NCBI GenBank assembly: GCA_963277665.1
Contig: OY728143.1
Span: 231,933,591 to 231,997,590, forward strand
Length of the DNA: 64,000 nt
Source: Viscum album
Taxonomy: Eukaryota; Streptophyta; Magnoliopsida; Santalales; Viscaceae
Reading direction: 5' to 3'
The notes under the pieces are model-generated. The model had not been told where the DNA came from, searched no databases, and worked only from the letters and a program-made list of their open reading frames with translations. Shown here one piece after another: positions 36,576 through 48,450 of the stretch. A program made the translations under genes and the position numbers. How positions within the stretch are numbered: position 1 is the first letter of the stretch; each line of letters begins with the position of its first letter.

Positions 36576-36666
36576 AAAGACTCAGCTCACAATAGGTATA
36601 ACATATGTATAGAAGTTCAAATGATTATTCATAATCTAGATCATATTATTCTATTAAGAGAAACTG

Positions 36667-36900
36667 CAGCTGACCCACACATGTTCTATAGGTACTAACC
36701 CCTGCTGACCCACACAAGATCTGACCCATAATGGATCAAAGGTACTAATCCCCACTGACCAACAAAGGATCTGACCTATAAATGATCGGTACACGCTGAC
36801 CCACCTAGGATCGATGAGCACTGACCCACACATGATCTGATAAATGAAGACCCACACGGGATTGATAGATGATTAAATACACAGGATCAATGTTCTTTCT
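36667..36900. repeat. GACCCACAC tandem array in the element 1 right LTR
   Basis: Diverged units containing CTGACCCACAC then GATC, colinear with 29,885-30,065 and slightly longer. Confidence 0.75.
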
Positions 36901-37264
36901 TCATGTTACAGCCAGCCACTAGATTCCTCGCACACGGTGCGCTCGAGTTCTGTAAAATCTTCCACTCAAGATATCGGTCATACCTCGACCGCCACTAAGA
37001 TCCACAAAGGAGAAAACCAAAGGAAAGTCTTGTCGTAAGGGTTCCAACATGACAGATTGTTCATCAATCAGATGCATGGTCTGTGAGTTATAACCATTTT
37101 AGTTTCGAGGGCCAAATTGGATTCAGGTTCGATCCAACCCAGCCATACTCCAAATGTCTCAAAAACTAAAGTGGATTATACCAAAAGGGTAGTCTCAATC
37201 CATGTATCCTAGTTTTGTAGATGCTTTATCAAATAGACGTACGGTTCTCTGGATTTATCAATTT

Positions 37265-37600
37265 AAGTGTTGCTGGGTCCGGTTCGGCCCGGAGCCATTC
37301 CGACCTATTTGAACCGACCCAACCCCAGTCCGACCAGCATGGCAGGGCCGCGGTAGGGACCAGTCTGTAGGGTCGCGGTCCGGCCCGACCCGCGGGGTCG
37401 TGGTCCGGACCGACCTGCAAGGGGGGGATTGTCTTGGCTTGCAAGGGGACGACCTGAACCACAAAGGGACGACCCAACCCGCATGGGGGTGGCCAGACCA
37501 GATAGTGGTCATCCCGGCCCACATGGGGGTGACCCGGACCACTTGGCGGTGGCCTGCTAGGATGGCGTCCAGCTAGGAGGTGCCCTACTGGGCAGGTGGC
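37265..37600. repeat. GC-rich repeats in the element 1 right LTR
   Basis: Units such as GGTCGCGGTCCGGCCCGACC and later GGGGTGGCC recur. The block is GC-rich and notable for CpG dinucleotides, unlike most of the window. GC-rich sequence extends to about 38,410. Confidence 0.8.
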
Positions 37601-38465
37601 CCGACCACGTGAGGTGCAGCCAGTAAGGGGGAAGCCCACAGTCCACCCGATCTCGAAAAGGGGGAGAATTTCCCCCGATATCCCGAATGGCTCGGTGGAC
37701 GTACGAGTTTGTGAAATGGTGGCGCCACATGGGAGTCACGGAACAGGCCAGGTAGGCATGAGATCTGCCTCTACCATGGTTTCATCCGAAGCCCTCTGCT
37801 CTCCCATAGTGTGCTGGTTGCACCACCTTCCCACTCACTGACGGAGTGCTGGTTGTGCCACCTCCCCTTCTGTGGTCGGCCGATGTGGAAACTGCATCCT
37901 CCGACCTCCACGACTGGCGAGCCGTCGCCCGTTACTCACCGGTGGTGTACGACAGCATGCTACACCTCCTCCATGGCCAGCATGTTCCAGCCACTCCAAG
38001 GACCACCGAGGCTTAGTGTCATAGCCTCCTCCTGTGGCGTGCGTCGGCACACGACCTTGTTTGTATCTAGTTGGTGCTGATGTGTCGATGGTCTTCCACA
38101 GAGGGCACAAGGGTAAGAAAGTAGCAGATCGTTCGTTCCAGCTTCATTAGGCCCGCAGCCTCTGTGTTAGTTCATAATCATGAGGTAAGATTAACGGTTC
38201 ATGAATTTCACATGAATTTAAAGAAGGATCAATCCCATACCTCAAGAATGATGGAGAAACACATGCGGTTGAGAATGTTTATCGGTGTTCACTGTCATCG
38301 TAAATAGCCTCCAACGACATCACTCGATCGTCAATCCTTGGTTCGGGGTTTCGGTGTCGATCGTCACCGCTCGGATGAACTTTCTCGGTCCTCCAACGGT
38401 TTGGAACCTCAACACATTGTCAACACATTGTTTCTTGGGGTAGAATTACTGATGCGTCCCCCAAG

Positions 38466-38482
38466 CTCTATATAAATAAGAG
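38466..38482. promoter_or_regulatory. TATA region of the element 1 right LTR
   Basis: CTCT, ATATAAATA and AGAG form the same inverted-repeat-flanked TATA core as 31,577-31,593, followed on the plus strand by a run of ten or so Gs. Confidence 0.5.
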
Positions 38483-38971
38483 TGGGGGGGGGGGTTTGTA
38501 ACAATGTTTAAAACAATGGGGGCCATTAATTTGGAACTGTCATAATTCCACATCATTTATATTACATTGGATTGAAATATCAATCCATTTATTGGCTTGG
38601 CACGTCACTGGTCCCACATTTCCTCTTGTCCATTGGAGGAAAAATAAAATAAACAAAATAAAAAACTTATTTTATTCATTCTTTTAAAAATACAAAAAAT
38701 TATATTTTTATCCAGAGCTACGATGGTTCGTGTAAGCCTCACTTATGTGAACCCCGACACTGCAGATTCAATGGTTCCCTCGTATTTTTAATCTGAGCAC
38801 AGGTTCAAAACATACAAAATTTCGTTCGTGCGTTTATTGAACATACCATAAAAATGTTCATAAATTCATTCAAGGCACACTAGGCCTCGGAATCACGTGC
38901 TGTCTATTTTCACTGACTCATAATAATTCCATATAAATAAAAAAATTATATGGAAAACCTTGGTCATTACA

Positions 38972-41027
38972 CTCATAATGAAATATCATTCTGGAAAATT
39001 CTACATTATATCTCAAAGGCCACTATGAAGGCTTCAATAGTATCCTATATTATAAACTACATTGGATTGAATACTCTGAGTAAAAAATTTGAGTCTGGAA
39101 GAAGAAGATTTTCAGAGAGGAAGTTTCTCATAGGGTTACATGATGGGTATTGGCTCCTCATGGTGCTTGTTACCACTTTGATGATAGGTAGAATTGTCCC
39201 CTAGAAATATCATTGGTACTATGTCAAATTATGTAGTTTTTATGGTTCCACACGGTGTGTCAATCCATATGTGCACTTCCCTTATGCTCCTGGACATTTT
39301 GTAACTATCAGCCCATTCTTGTGTACATGAACGTCTGCATGGATATCCCTAGGTATCATCCTATTTGAATATAATCCCAGTGTACATTTTCTGTCCTCCT
39401 ACATTGGGTCAAGGTTGTGTGAAACTAGAACATGGCATGGCTAACTGGGGATTGTCAGACAACATGACGTAATATCCACATGACACAAGATCCTTATCTT
39501 CCAAAAAAGATTTCCTCCTTAGATTAGTAGGGATATGTAGTGTCATTTCATTGACTATATGCTATGTAGTCTCATTTTATTAGAAACTCATATTCTTCCA
39601 TTTAGTTTTTAGATCCACAGTCCTCGCCTATAATATCCACAGTTGACTTCCTATTATCGGGGGGGGGTAACTTCCAACAATTATTTTCAGACCTTCAACG
39701 ACCATTAAAATAATTCTTGATCACCCAAATTGGTTTTTCTCATGTCTTATAAGCCTTGAATAACCCTCCATCACTATAGATCCCATATCTATAGAAATCA
39801 TCACCTGACTGAAAATTAAATTTTTTTATTATCATAAACCCTCATTATGGGATAGGGGAACTCAATATGAAATTAGTGAAATAAAATATTCTAACATGCT
39901 CCCACAGTACATGGGAACAAGGAAAAAACAACCAAATTCAATATAGAGGTAACACATCCCCTTAATCAATCATGATAAGACCAACTTTCTCCATCACATC
40001 ACTGCTCGAAAAGCTGTCTCTTGCAGGATTGCATGGGCTGAGAAACGATGAAAATTTCTATACCCTCTAGAACTACTAAATACAAATAGCAATGGACAAT
40101 GAAAACTCTATTCACACACCCTATAATTTGGGGGTTCGATCACACTCGAACCCACATATATAATGTTGAACCATGACTCCATAGAAAAATGATTACAAAC
40201 TAGAAGAAAAATTGGGGGGAAATAACAATAAAAATGGCGATAAAAATAATTGTCCAATATATTAGGGCCTACAATTTTAAAATATGGAATTTAGGGATAG
40301 ACAATAGAATAAAAATAATTATTTGAATAACACAATTTAATTCATTGAAAAGCACATGAAAATGGTAGAAAATCATTGAACAAAAGTATATAAATATATA
40401 TCCATGAAGAAAATTTAAATTATGGGATGAAATTGAAATTGATGATCCATACCTTGATTAGGGATTAAACTTTAGGGAAGAACATGTTCTTCAATGATTG
40501 AGAAGAACTTCTAAATTTGATGCCTCTCAGTCCACCTCAATTCAATTTCCATTCATAATGTGATTATGATTTTCAAAAGATGAATGCTCTAAACATCCGC
40601 TGAATTATCATAGGGTTATACCGATAACCCATGAGAATTTATATAACAACAAAAATATATTTCAAATTTCAATCTGGTTATAAAATAAAATAAATTAAGA
40701 AACAAATAAATTAATCCACCTAACATGCCTACCGAAGGATGCCTTATCTGAAATTCTATCACTGACATACATTACATAACTGTTAGGGTAAACTCTATAT
40801 CTTGGATTCGTATACTCTATTAGATTCCCAATATGAGGCTCATCTCATATGATAATCCATTATTTATGAAAATATGCACGTGTGTGATATAAATATATTA
40901 TATATTTTTATAATATCAATTATGGACTCATTAGGCCTTGAAATATCATGTTGTCTCAGAGCCTACCCCTAAAAATATTTCTTAATATAGTTCAATGTCA
41001 TTTAATGAAAAAACCAGAGTCACTACA
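38972..41027 (-). repeat. Element 2 left (3') LTR, inner part
   Basis: Resumes the element 2 LTR after element 1. It aligns with 60,575-61,276 and then, across the copia LTR, with 62,778-63,750. It ends AGAGTCACTACA on the plus strand (minus start TGTAGTGACTC). An open stretch at 38,950-39,204 and a G-run near 39,660 have no function I can assign. Confidence 0.7.
40637..40646 (-). promoter_or_regulatory. TATA box of the element 2 left LTR
   Basis: The minus strand reads GTTATATAAATTCTC about 390 bp into the LTR. The right LTR has CTATATAAATTCCCC in the matching place (63,387-63,396). Confidence 0.55.
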
Positions 41028-41048
41028 TTATTCCCTCTCAAGTTTTTC
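41028..41048 (-). other. Element 2 polypurine tract
   Basis: On the minus strand TTGAGAGGGAATAA lies directly before the LTR start TGTAGTGACTC, where the plus-strand primer forms. Confidence 0.6.
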
Positions 41049-41049
41049 T

Positions 41050-43480
41050 TCCATGAAAAGAACCAGATAAAAAAATATGTGGTTATTATGCTCTAATTTG
41101 TCTCTCATACTCCCATGAGCTCTACAGCATGCTGCTATGATACTACTACACATGAACCAAGGAAAAGGACTATTATTGTATGATAATCTTTTATTGATCC
41201 TTGATTAACACTAGGTAAACACTGAATCTATCTCTATACTTGATGTCCTTCTCTCCCTATTCAATCACATTCATAGTATCAAACATGTATCTCTTTATCT
41301 GGGACACATGGAATATGCAATGCTCCCAATTCAACTGAAGGGGTAAAAATTACAACTATTGAATATCATAAACCCTTATATTAATATGAAATTGTTTTAT
41401 AAAACATGGGACATATTTCCTCTCGGAAATAACATTTCAAATCCTCATCATAGGGACAATCTTAGGAAAACATTATGTACCTAATAACAATATTGGAGCC
41501 AATATTATCAATGTGTTTAAAATTTATGTTGGATCATCGTTTTCCTCATAAGGTCATGGATCACATGAACATTATCAATCATTTCCTATATAATCTGTAG
41601 ACTGATAAGAGATGATTCACCATTATCTATAAAAAATAAGGATGATATGTAGGGTCTCCCATAATGGTCATTCAAAGGTGTCACTCCAATCGTTGAGTGA
41701 CATCTATTATTATAGTAAAACTCTACAATTAGAAGATGATCCTACAATCATTTACCAAAGATAAGATCAAAATATTTTAGCATTAACTCCAAAAAAAATT
41801 GATAGTGCACTCTATCAGCCCATCCATATGTGGGAGAAATTCAATAGTAATCCATTATTGGGTATTGAATTCAACCTACATGCCCCTCTATAACCATGAC
41901 ATAAATTGAGAATCACGGTTGAGGAAAATTTTTTAGTTTAACGCAATGATCTATACGATCTTTTTCATGTACAAGTATCCTAAACTCTCCACAAAACTAT
42001 TCTCCCTGAACTATGCCAACATTATAATTTAGTCAACTATCACCCGTATTGAACCACAACCTCACACAATTTCTATAATATATAAGAAAATTTACCTTGA
42101 TATTTCAACTTATTTCTACATTGGGATCTCAAGAGGTTGTGTCTAACATATTGAATCCTAGTGTTGATCTTTCCCTTGTTGACATGTGAGACACAGAAAG
42201 GTTAACTCAAAACCAACCATTATCGAAACCAGAATCATTATGACAGGAACCCATGTCCATTACTAAAAAAGGTATATGTTTTCCCCTCCCCCAAAAAATA
42301 AATCTAGTGAATCTAATTTAGCTATATAATCACAAATAACCTCACATTCGACGTCTTCATATATATCCTCAATAAAACAATGGAAAAGATGTGGATTCTA
42401 CCCAATTGACTGATGATAATATTCAAATGTATCCCAATCTAGGTTTAGCTACAAATAAGAAAACTACTTAGGCGCACCCTCCAACTAATGGGAATCAGAA
42501 TTCTTTTTAATATAATCATACCCAACATTTCCATTCCTTGGCGTATTGAATATCTCAAAGTAATAGTCCTCTAGGAACATAAACTATTTCCTATGTGGTA
42601 GGTTCAAATCACTCTGCATGAATATTTACCAAATAATATGGTGTTATGGTTAAAATAATAGTGATATTCCAGAAGATAGTACCTCCATACCTTTAGAGTA
42701 ATGATTACCACTAAAAACTCGAGCTCACATGTCATGTAGTTTTTCTCCAGGGATACCAACTGTCTAACCCATATTCAAACATTGAATGCCTATATGACAA
42801 CACACACCTAAGACATACTCCAAACTCATCAAGGTATACTATGTATTTCTTTCTCTATATTGATATTATCAATACAGGGGATCTATCCAACCACATCCTC
42901 AAATCCTAAAATCATATCTGACACTTCTTCATCTATATAAAAATATACCCTTGCCACATTGATGTGGTCAATGGTTGTTAAATACATGATACGTCTTCCA
43001 TTAACAACATTGAGTGTCCACAAGAAAATAAAACTATCTGCCTATTAATTTATCTTGAGAGGATGCAGAGTAAGAACAACATTGATCTTTATCAGGTCCA
43101 AAGGAAATACATTTTCAGAAATAAAATTTCCAAGAAAATTAACATCTAGAATTATAAATGAAAACATCAAAAAATACCACAAATATAGTTCTCTCAAAGT
43201 AAGTCTAGGACCATCTTCATGTGATCTATGTTCTCCTCCTACAATCAAGAATATAAGAGTATGTGATGAATGATGAAAAACAATAATCATTTTATATATG
43301 GATTGATGATCTGATTCATAAATTTAGTAAACATAGTAGGGGGATTCATCACACTGATTGGAATTACTAGGAACTCATAGTGAAAATTCCATTATACGAA
43401 TTTTAGATTTAAAATATCATATCAGTACCAAGCTAATGTAGATGATATTTGTTTCCAATTGTTATTTTTTTTGTCAAGGA
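41050..43480 (-). pseudogene. Element 2 RT (C-terminal part), RNase H, integrase and chromodomain-like tail
   Basis: Minus-strand order from right to left. RT palm: HYEFLVIPISVMNPPTMF (about 43,395-43,340), compare HYEFLVMPFGLTNAPATF. Then the RT strand FLGNFISENVFPLDLIKI (43,130-43,075), compare FLGHVIS. RNase H: SLEKNYMTCELEFLVVIITL (about 42,765-42,705), then YYFEIFNTPRNGN (about 42,570). Integrase core: VSDRDSQFMSW (about 41,925), then PHMDGLIECTI (about 41,815), compare HPQTDGQTERTI. Integrase end: near 41,440-41,230. Tail: SSWEYERQI and PHIFLSG (41,130-41,050), compare ATWEREDEM and YPHLF, a chromodomain-like end. The RT active-site YxDD reads FFIIHH or similar, so it is lost. Many stops are present. 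Confidence 0.78.
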
Positions 43481-45790
43481 ATTTTTTTCAATAGAGAAAA
43501 TCACTTGACATTGTATTTGATGAAAATCGTATTAGTGGTTTTTTTTTCAATGAATTAGACTCACATTGTTTAAGAAAATTCCATCTTAATGAAAAGAATA
43601 TGGTTGAATTAAATGGTTCTGGTTGGAGGAAAAGGTATTGGTTAGACTCTCTTTGGCTCTGGAATGGGAGAATCACAATGACGGATACATCAAATTCATA
43701 CTCAATCCAAAATGAATGTGTTGATTTGAGAATATGTATTACTAAAATTAAATGGTCATTAGATTCGATCTAAATCTAGTATGAAAGAATTTATTATTCT
43801 GATGGATAATTAGAGTCTACATAACTATTACTTATGAAATTTGCTGATGTGTTGCTGATATGAAATTCTCATAAATCATATGTAAGTTCTGAATCTTATG
43901 TTTCTATCTCGATGAAAGAAATGGGTTGTGAAAGATATGAGGCCAATTGTTTTATGATTTATAAGACCTAAAATGAATGGAAAAGTGGTGTTCCAAATCG
44001 TACCCATATTTATGATATACATGTCGAAGAGAAGAATAATATTCTACCGATCAAAAAGAAATCGTACCTACTATAATTGTATTTGGGATGAAGTGAAAAA
44101 AAATGAAGCTAAAAATCATACTCAGAATGAATGCACCCAGAATGATCATATACAAGATTATCATTATCAAAATGATTGTGTCCATGCCAATAAAACTCAG
44201 ATTAATCATATCTAGGGAAATCAATCACAGAAATATCATAATCTGGACAATTATACTTAGACTGAGTTAGAAAAAAGCCCGTAGTTAAAGATGAAAGTTG
44301 TGGACAACGATCCATCATATTCAAATCATCATCATACTTAGGATTAATGATTTTTAATAAATACGGAGGGAAACTAATTGAGTATAAGATGATGAAAATT
44401 GTAATTTCAAATACGAGTCAATAATGTAGTAAACCATTTGAGATGGATGAATTATTTTCTAAAGGAAGGGAAAAACAAACTCTGATTTGTTTCTAAATGT
44501 CTTCATCAAGTGGGTCAGGGGTTGATTTCTTTGTTTTTATTTACAAATGAATATTTCAAGTGGTTGAATAGAAAATGTGAAATTGTGATAATTGGTTTGA
44601 GATCAGTGATGGAGGAGTTTACTGAATGTGATGTCAAGGGTGTGGTTGACATTTAAAATAATGATAGTATTCAATTAACATATTTTATTGTATTCATAAA
44701 ATCAAAGTTGTATCCATTTTATTAATACATTTAAATTCAATATAAATGAATTATTGTTTCGATGAAATCATATTGATATCAAGAATAATCGAGAAGCATC
44801 AAGAGGAGTGGATGAAGTCTAAATTCACCAGATATTTTAGAGGATATTATGATTTGGTGAAGTGTACTTTTCCTATTTTATTTCCCATGTACTATTCATA
44901 ATTGAAGAGAGAGAATATACAAGTTTGTTTGTTTGAGAGAAGTAGAGGTTTTTGTATTCATTTTATAGACAATGTTTTTATGGATTGAGGTGATGGAGAA
45001 GATAAAATATCACAACATTATATTCAACTGATAATAATATTCCATGAATATCATAATTAGCTAATTACCATAATATACTCTTCAATTGTATTTAGCTAAT
45101 CATCATATTAAGTTCGATTAATGAGATCCGGATTTTCATACAGGGATTTCCAGACAAAGAAATAAGGCATTTTGAATTGAATCTATTATATAAATCCAGT
45201 GTTATGTATTTTAATATTAATAAATCATACCTGGAATAATTTGACTTGGAATAATTGGGATATGATAATAACGCCATGATGAATCGTATCAGAAAGAATC
45301 ATACTCAGAGGAATCAGACTTGGTAAGGAAGACTGGGAAAATCAGATTGATTATTCCGTAACATAGTCCAAGATGTTCTTGCCATCATCTAGGTAAGAAA
45401 TCAAATAAGTTCTTTCAATTGAATACATTTGTGAAATTAAAAAAAATCATAGGTAAGATAAGTTTTTACACAAGCATTGTATTACCCTATTTTTCTAATA
45501 GGGTGCACACACACTATTAGAATTGTTTACATAGTTCTACGTGAGTGAAATGGAATATCTTTATCATTGTAATAAATGTATTGTTTTCTAATGGTATGTC
45601 GTAATTGGGTCATTTCTATACCCTACCAATGACATAGCTACTCTTATTGAATTGTGCACCTTGTAAATGCTTTTATTCATGTGGATGTGTATTTACTTTG
45701 TTTTTAGTAGGTAAATAATTCGTTAATAGGAGGTGAAGGTTGTTTCAATTATAAGGAAAAAGAAAAAGAAAAATTATTACTGATTCAACC
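43481..45790. other. Unidentified 2.3-kb sequence interrupting element 2 RT
   Basis: RT motifs stop near 45,800 and resume near 43,480. The sequence between is of a different kind, with plus-strand open stretches (43,973-44,215 among them) rich in N, Q and H from a short direct repeat (AATCATACTCAG, then CAGAATGATCAT). The same word recurs at 45,297. Around 44,800-44,960 there is a stretch resembling an LTR promoter and leader. Both flanks include the RT segment around YH...DI, so this is not a clean insertion at one point. It may be a separate transposon, or the junction of two gypsy copies. I cannot name it. Confidence 0.4.
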
Positions 45791-45794
45791 CCTC

Positions 45795-46110
45795 CACCCC
45801 TATGTGTTACAATTATCCTCAATGGGAAGTTTTTATATCATCCATGTGAATGCTAAACTGGTGGTACTCGGACCAGAGATTAATCTTTGGGAACCAACTC
45901 ATTCCTCACAACTAACCAAATTGGTCATAAATCCTTTTAAATGGGTACCTATTTTGTATTTTTTCTAGGTTCAGGGGATGTTAATCCACAAAAAGATGAA
46001 TGATCACATCCTCTATTTTGATGAAATAAATCAATGCTACATAGGGTGTCTCACATGGTCTTATACAACCCCTCACTTAATGGTTTGGATGTGGTGACCT
46101 CATCTCACAG
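45795..46110 (-). pseudogene. Element 2 RT, N-terminal part
   Basis: The minus strand reads GCIRPCETPYVALIYFIK (about 46,055-46,005), compare GFIRPSxSPWGAPVLFVKKK. It continues with HPLNLEKIQNRYPFKRIYD (about 45,975-45,925) and FPKINLWSEYHQFSI (about 45,890-45,850), compare FSKIDLRSGYHQLRI. This is gypsy RT fingers and early palm. It breaks off just after the region corresponding to DIPKT. Stops and frame changes are present. Confidence 0.78.
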
Positions 46111-46217
46111 ATATTAGTAGGATCTATAATAATTTCCTTAGAATATATCATTAAATTTAACGAGTGAAATTCAATAAAGAATTATATCTCACTCCTTGGA
46201 TATATTCCTAAAATTTC

Positions 46218-46514
46218 CTATGGAAAAGAATCTATAATGTCCCCCAATAATGAAGGAATCCAGATACTTGAAGAACCTTCTACATAGAGCAATATAGTCA
46301 TTAGATGATGGGTGATGGGTTGCAGCCTCTTGCACACAAGATCAACTTGCTGATTTATAAGATCTATCTCTTCTGAAAAGGAGTGTCTCATACCATATTT
46401 TTGAAGGAATATAACATGCATATGATGAAATTTGATATGGGATAAAAACTTCTTCAACAATCCCATACCAAAGATGACATCATAAGTCTTCATCATGGAT
46501 ACTAAGAGGCCCAC
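46218..46514 (-). pseudogene. Element 2 protease end and protease-RT linker
   Basis: An open minus-strand stretch of 98 codons. YDVIFGMGLLKKFLSHIKFH matches the end of gypsy aspartic proteases (YDVILGMDWLSKYxAxIDCH), with the second D of GMDW read as G. The following HVIFLQKYGM and linker lead towards RT. The protease active-site DTGA/DSGA is not readable upstream. Confidence 0.72.
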
Positions 46515-46727
46515 AGGAAACTCTCTCTATAAATGATAGATCACAGTGATGGTAGACAAGGTATATCAATGAATTGAATCGAGTAAAATATTCTAGAAGA
46601 AGCAATTGCACTATGTTTTAAATAGTGATATCTAGGTCTTGAATAATTAATATATAAATGAAGGAGTTAATCAAAACAATTTTTACTTGTACAAGAGAAT
46701 GTGTGGAATACACATTGATCATAACTC

Positions 46728-48000
46728 GTGTCATCTTTCCACTTTCCATGTCATAATCCTCCATGGCCTAAAACTACCTATATCCCCAACCACCAGCTCC
46801 CCGAGCCTTGTGTGAGATTTCTAAGGGTGGCGATATTTGATGTAGTTTCAAAATTTTCCCATAAAAATGGATTATCCACATGGAGATTCACCTTCTACAC
46901 GTATAACACCACCTCCCTAGGTTCCACCATGTACATGCATGGGAGAACCCTGATCATGGGTTTTCTTCTGTAGTGGTAGCCTTTCCAATTCCAACTTTCC
47001 CTCCATTGAACACCAGGTCTGAAAATCATGTTCCAGGTGAGCATGCTTGTCACATGGATTACATCTCCCCTATTGGGTATGAACTGGTTATTTGTGTAAA
47101 CTATTCACCACATGTCCATAGGTCTGAGACCAATCTTGATTATTCCAAAAATGCTAAGACCCCAATTTCTAGATCATGATATTTGTTATAGAAAAATCAA
47201 CCAGATTATTCCCATTTCTTTGTATAGTAACATGGAGTGACTCACATATGATTATCTCTCTCTCCATCACCCAGTATAACACTCTAGCATTAGTGGGAAT
47301 TCATAATGGTACAAAACTGAGACAAATGTCTCTATGCAGTCCCTATTCGAACATCCTCAACCGTGTGAAACATCTCTTATCATTCCAATGCAATGCATCA
47401 TATGGTTTTTGAACGTCACTAAATACTCATAAACAGACATACTAAACTCTTAAAACATAACAAGCTATTAAATTGAAACTATTCACATGAAAGATGGGTA
47501 ATACTCCTCATGGAACGTATAATGGGTCAATGTACTCATGATCTTGAATACTAATGTAATAAACTCATGTTAATCATATATTTCTTGTGGATTTGGCTCA
47601 ATCAAAAACCTCAGTGGACTTAGTTTCTACATTTCATGGTATGCAAGTCCACAAATTACCCTTATGCTACTATTATATACTCAACAGAAAGGGGTACTGC
47701 TATATACTGACCTAGAGGAAAATTCTCTAATGATTTCCCATGAACCGACACCTCATTAATCATTGGATCATAATCAAGATCCTGAATATCTAATGTGGTT
47801 GACTATCTTCATGGTTGTATCTTAAAAATGATAAAGATATACCATGGTAACATTACCATGTATATATATATGTTGGGAGATGACTCCAGAAGGATTGTCA
47901 GAGGAATCAATTATATATAATTAATGTACCATTTTTTCACTATAACCAATGCCATAATATAGTGACTGAATAAGAAAGTCGTTAGAGTCCAGGTGTATTG
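46728..48000 (-). pseudogene. Element 2 gag remnant with partial zinc knuckle
   Basis: Located between the primer-binding site and protease. At about 47,075-47,020 the minus strand reads CNPCDKHAH, the first part of a CX2CX4HX4C knuckle; the last Cys is displaced. Further right, degraded gag-like words occur to about 47,950. Three plus-strand open stretches here (46,728-46,973, 46,973-47,179, 47,176-47,412) are antisense shadows. Confidence 0.5.
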
Positions 48001-48058
48001 ATACATTTTTCATCATCCTAACACTGGGTTCCCTAGAGAGAAAGCCACATTTTATACA

Positions 48059-48067
48059 CTCTGACAC
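48059..48067 (-). other. Element 2 primer-binding site (decayed)
   Basis: The minus strand reads GTGTCAGAG directly after the LTR, a decayed form of TGGTATCAGAG. Confidence 0.55.
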
Positions 48068-48450
48068 TATTACCCTAAGTTCCCAACCAATCCTCACTAT
48101 GGGTGTATCACTACTATGACCTGTGGAAAAACCTCATTTCAGAAAAATTTGTAACAACAAGTCCTACCTAAGATCACCCAGAATATGGTTGACATAAAAT
48201 TCATAACACCAATCCTACCACCAATATTAAAAGGGATGGAGACAATCATTGAAAGGGAATAAATATAATATAAGTCATCTTCCTAATATATCATTACACA
48301 TTCACTCACACATCTCTATATGCTAGTGAAGTGGAATATAAATTAATAACTACAAAATATTTAAATATTGCATTCATGAAATTGAATCTATAAAATAAGT
48401 GAGAGTACAATATAATACAAAAATTTGTAAAAGGGAAAAATAATTATCCA
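48068..48450 (-). repeat. Element 2 right (5') LTR, first part
   Basis: Matches 27,187-27,560 of the left LTR, including a shared stretch around ATTCACNCAC...ATTCATG...ACAATATAAT. It is cut at 48,450 by element 3, whose target duplication is ATCCA. Confidence 0.7.
48446..48450. repeat. Target-site duplication of element 3, left copy (ATCCA)
   Basis: ATCCA directly precedes the LTR start TGTAAGTCCC and is repeated exactly at 59,530-59,534 after the other end. Confidence 0.75.

Larger units (their letters stand above)
28473..38971 (-). mobile_element. Element 1: Ty3/gypsy chromovirus remnant (Tekay/Del-like) with 3.6-kb LTRs
   Basis: Two long LTRs (28,473-32,085 and 35,382-38,971) flank only 3.3 kb of internal DNA. 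On the minus strand the 5' LTR (right copy) starts TGTAATGACC and ends GGTCGTGACA. It is followed by TGGTATCA, a primer-binding site for initiator tRNA-Met, so the element points left. Fragments of gag, the RT/RNase H junction, the integrase zinc-binding region and the integrase tail occur in that order. Most of RT, RNase H and the integrase core are deleted. LTR length and the chromodomain-like tail fit Tekay/Del. Flanking pentamers (CGTCT and CTCAT) do not match, and the LTRs differ a good deal, so the insertion is old. Confidence 0.8.
35382..38971 (-). repeat. Element 1 5' LTR (right copy, about 3.6 kb)
   Basis: Plus-strand limits are TGTCACGACCC and GGTCATTACA. It is colinear with 28,473-32,085 but diverged, with a shorter 31-bp array (36,020-36,575), a GACCCACAC array (36,667-36,900) and a GC-rich block (37,265-37,600) that keeps more CpG than its partner. 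Open stretches inside these blocks (35,984-36,554, 37,229-38,110) are compositional. Confidence 0.8.

Noticed and set aside
37229..38110. Overlapping open frames up to 136 codons
   Set aside because: GC-rich LTR sequence with few stop codons; no recognisable domain.
28468..38976. Target duplication for element 1
   Set aside because: CGTCT and CTCAT do not match; the ends are set only by LTR alignment and the primer-binding site.
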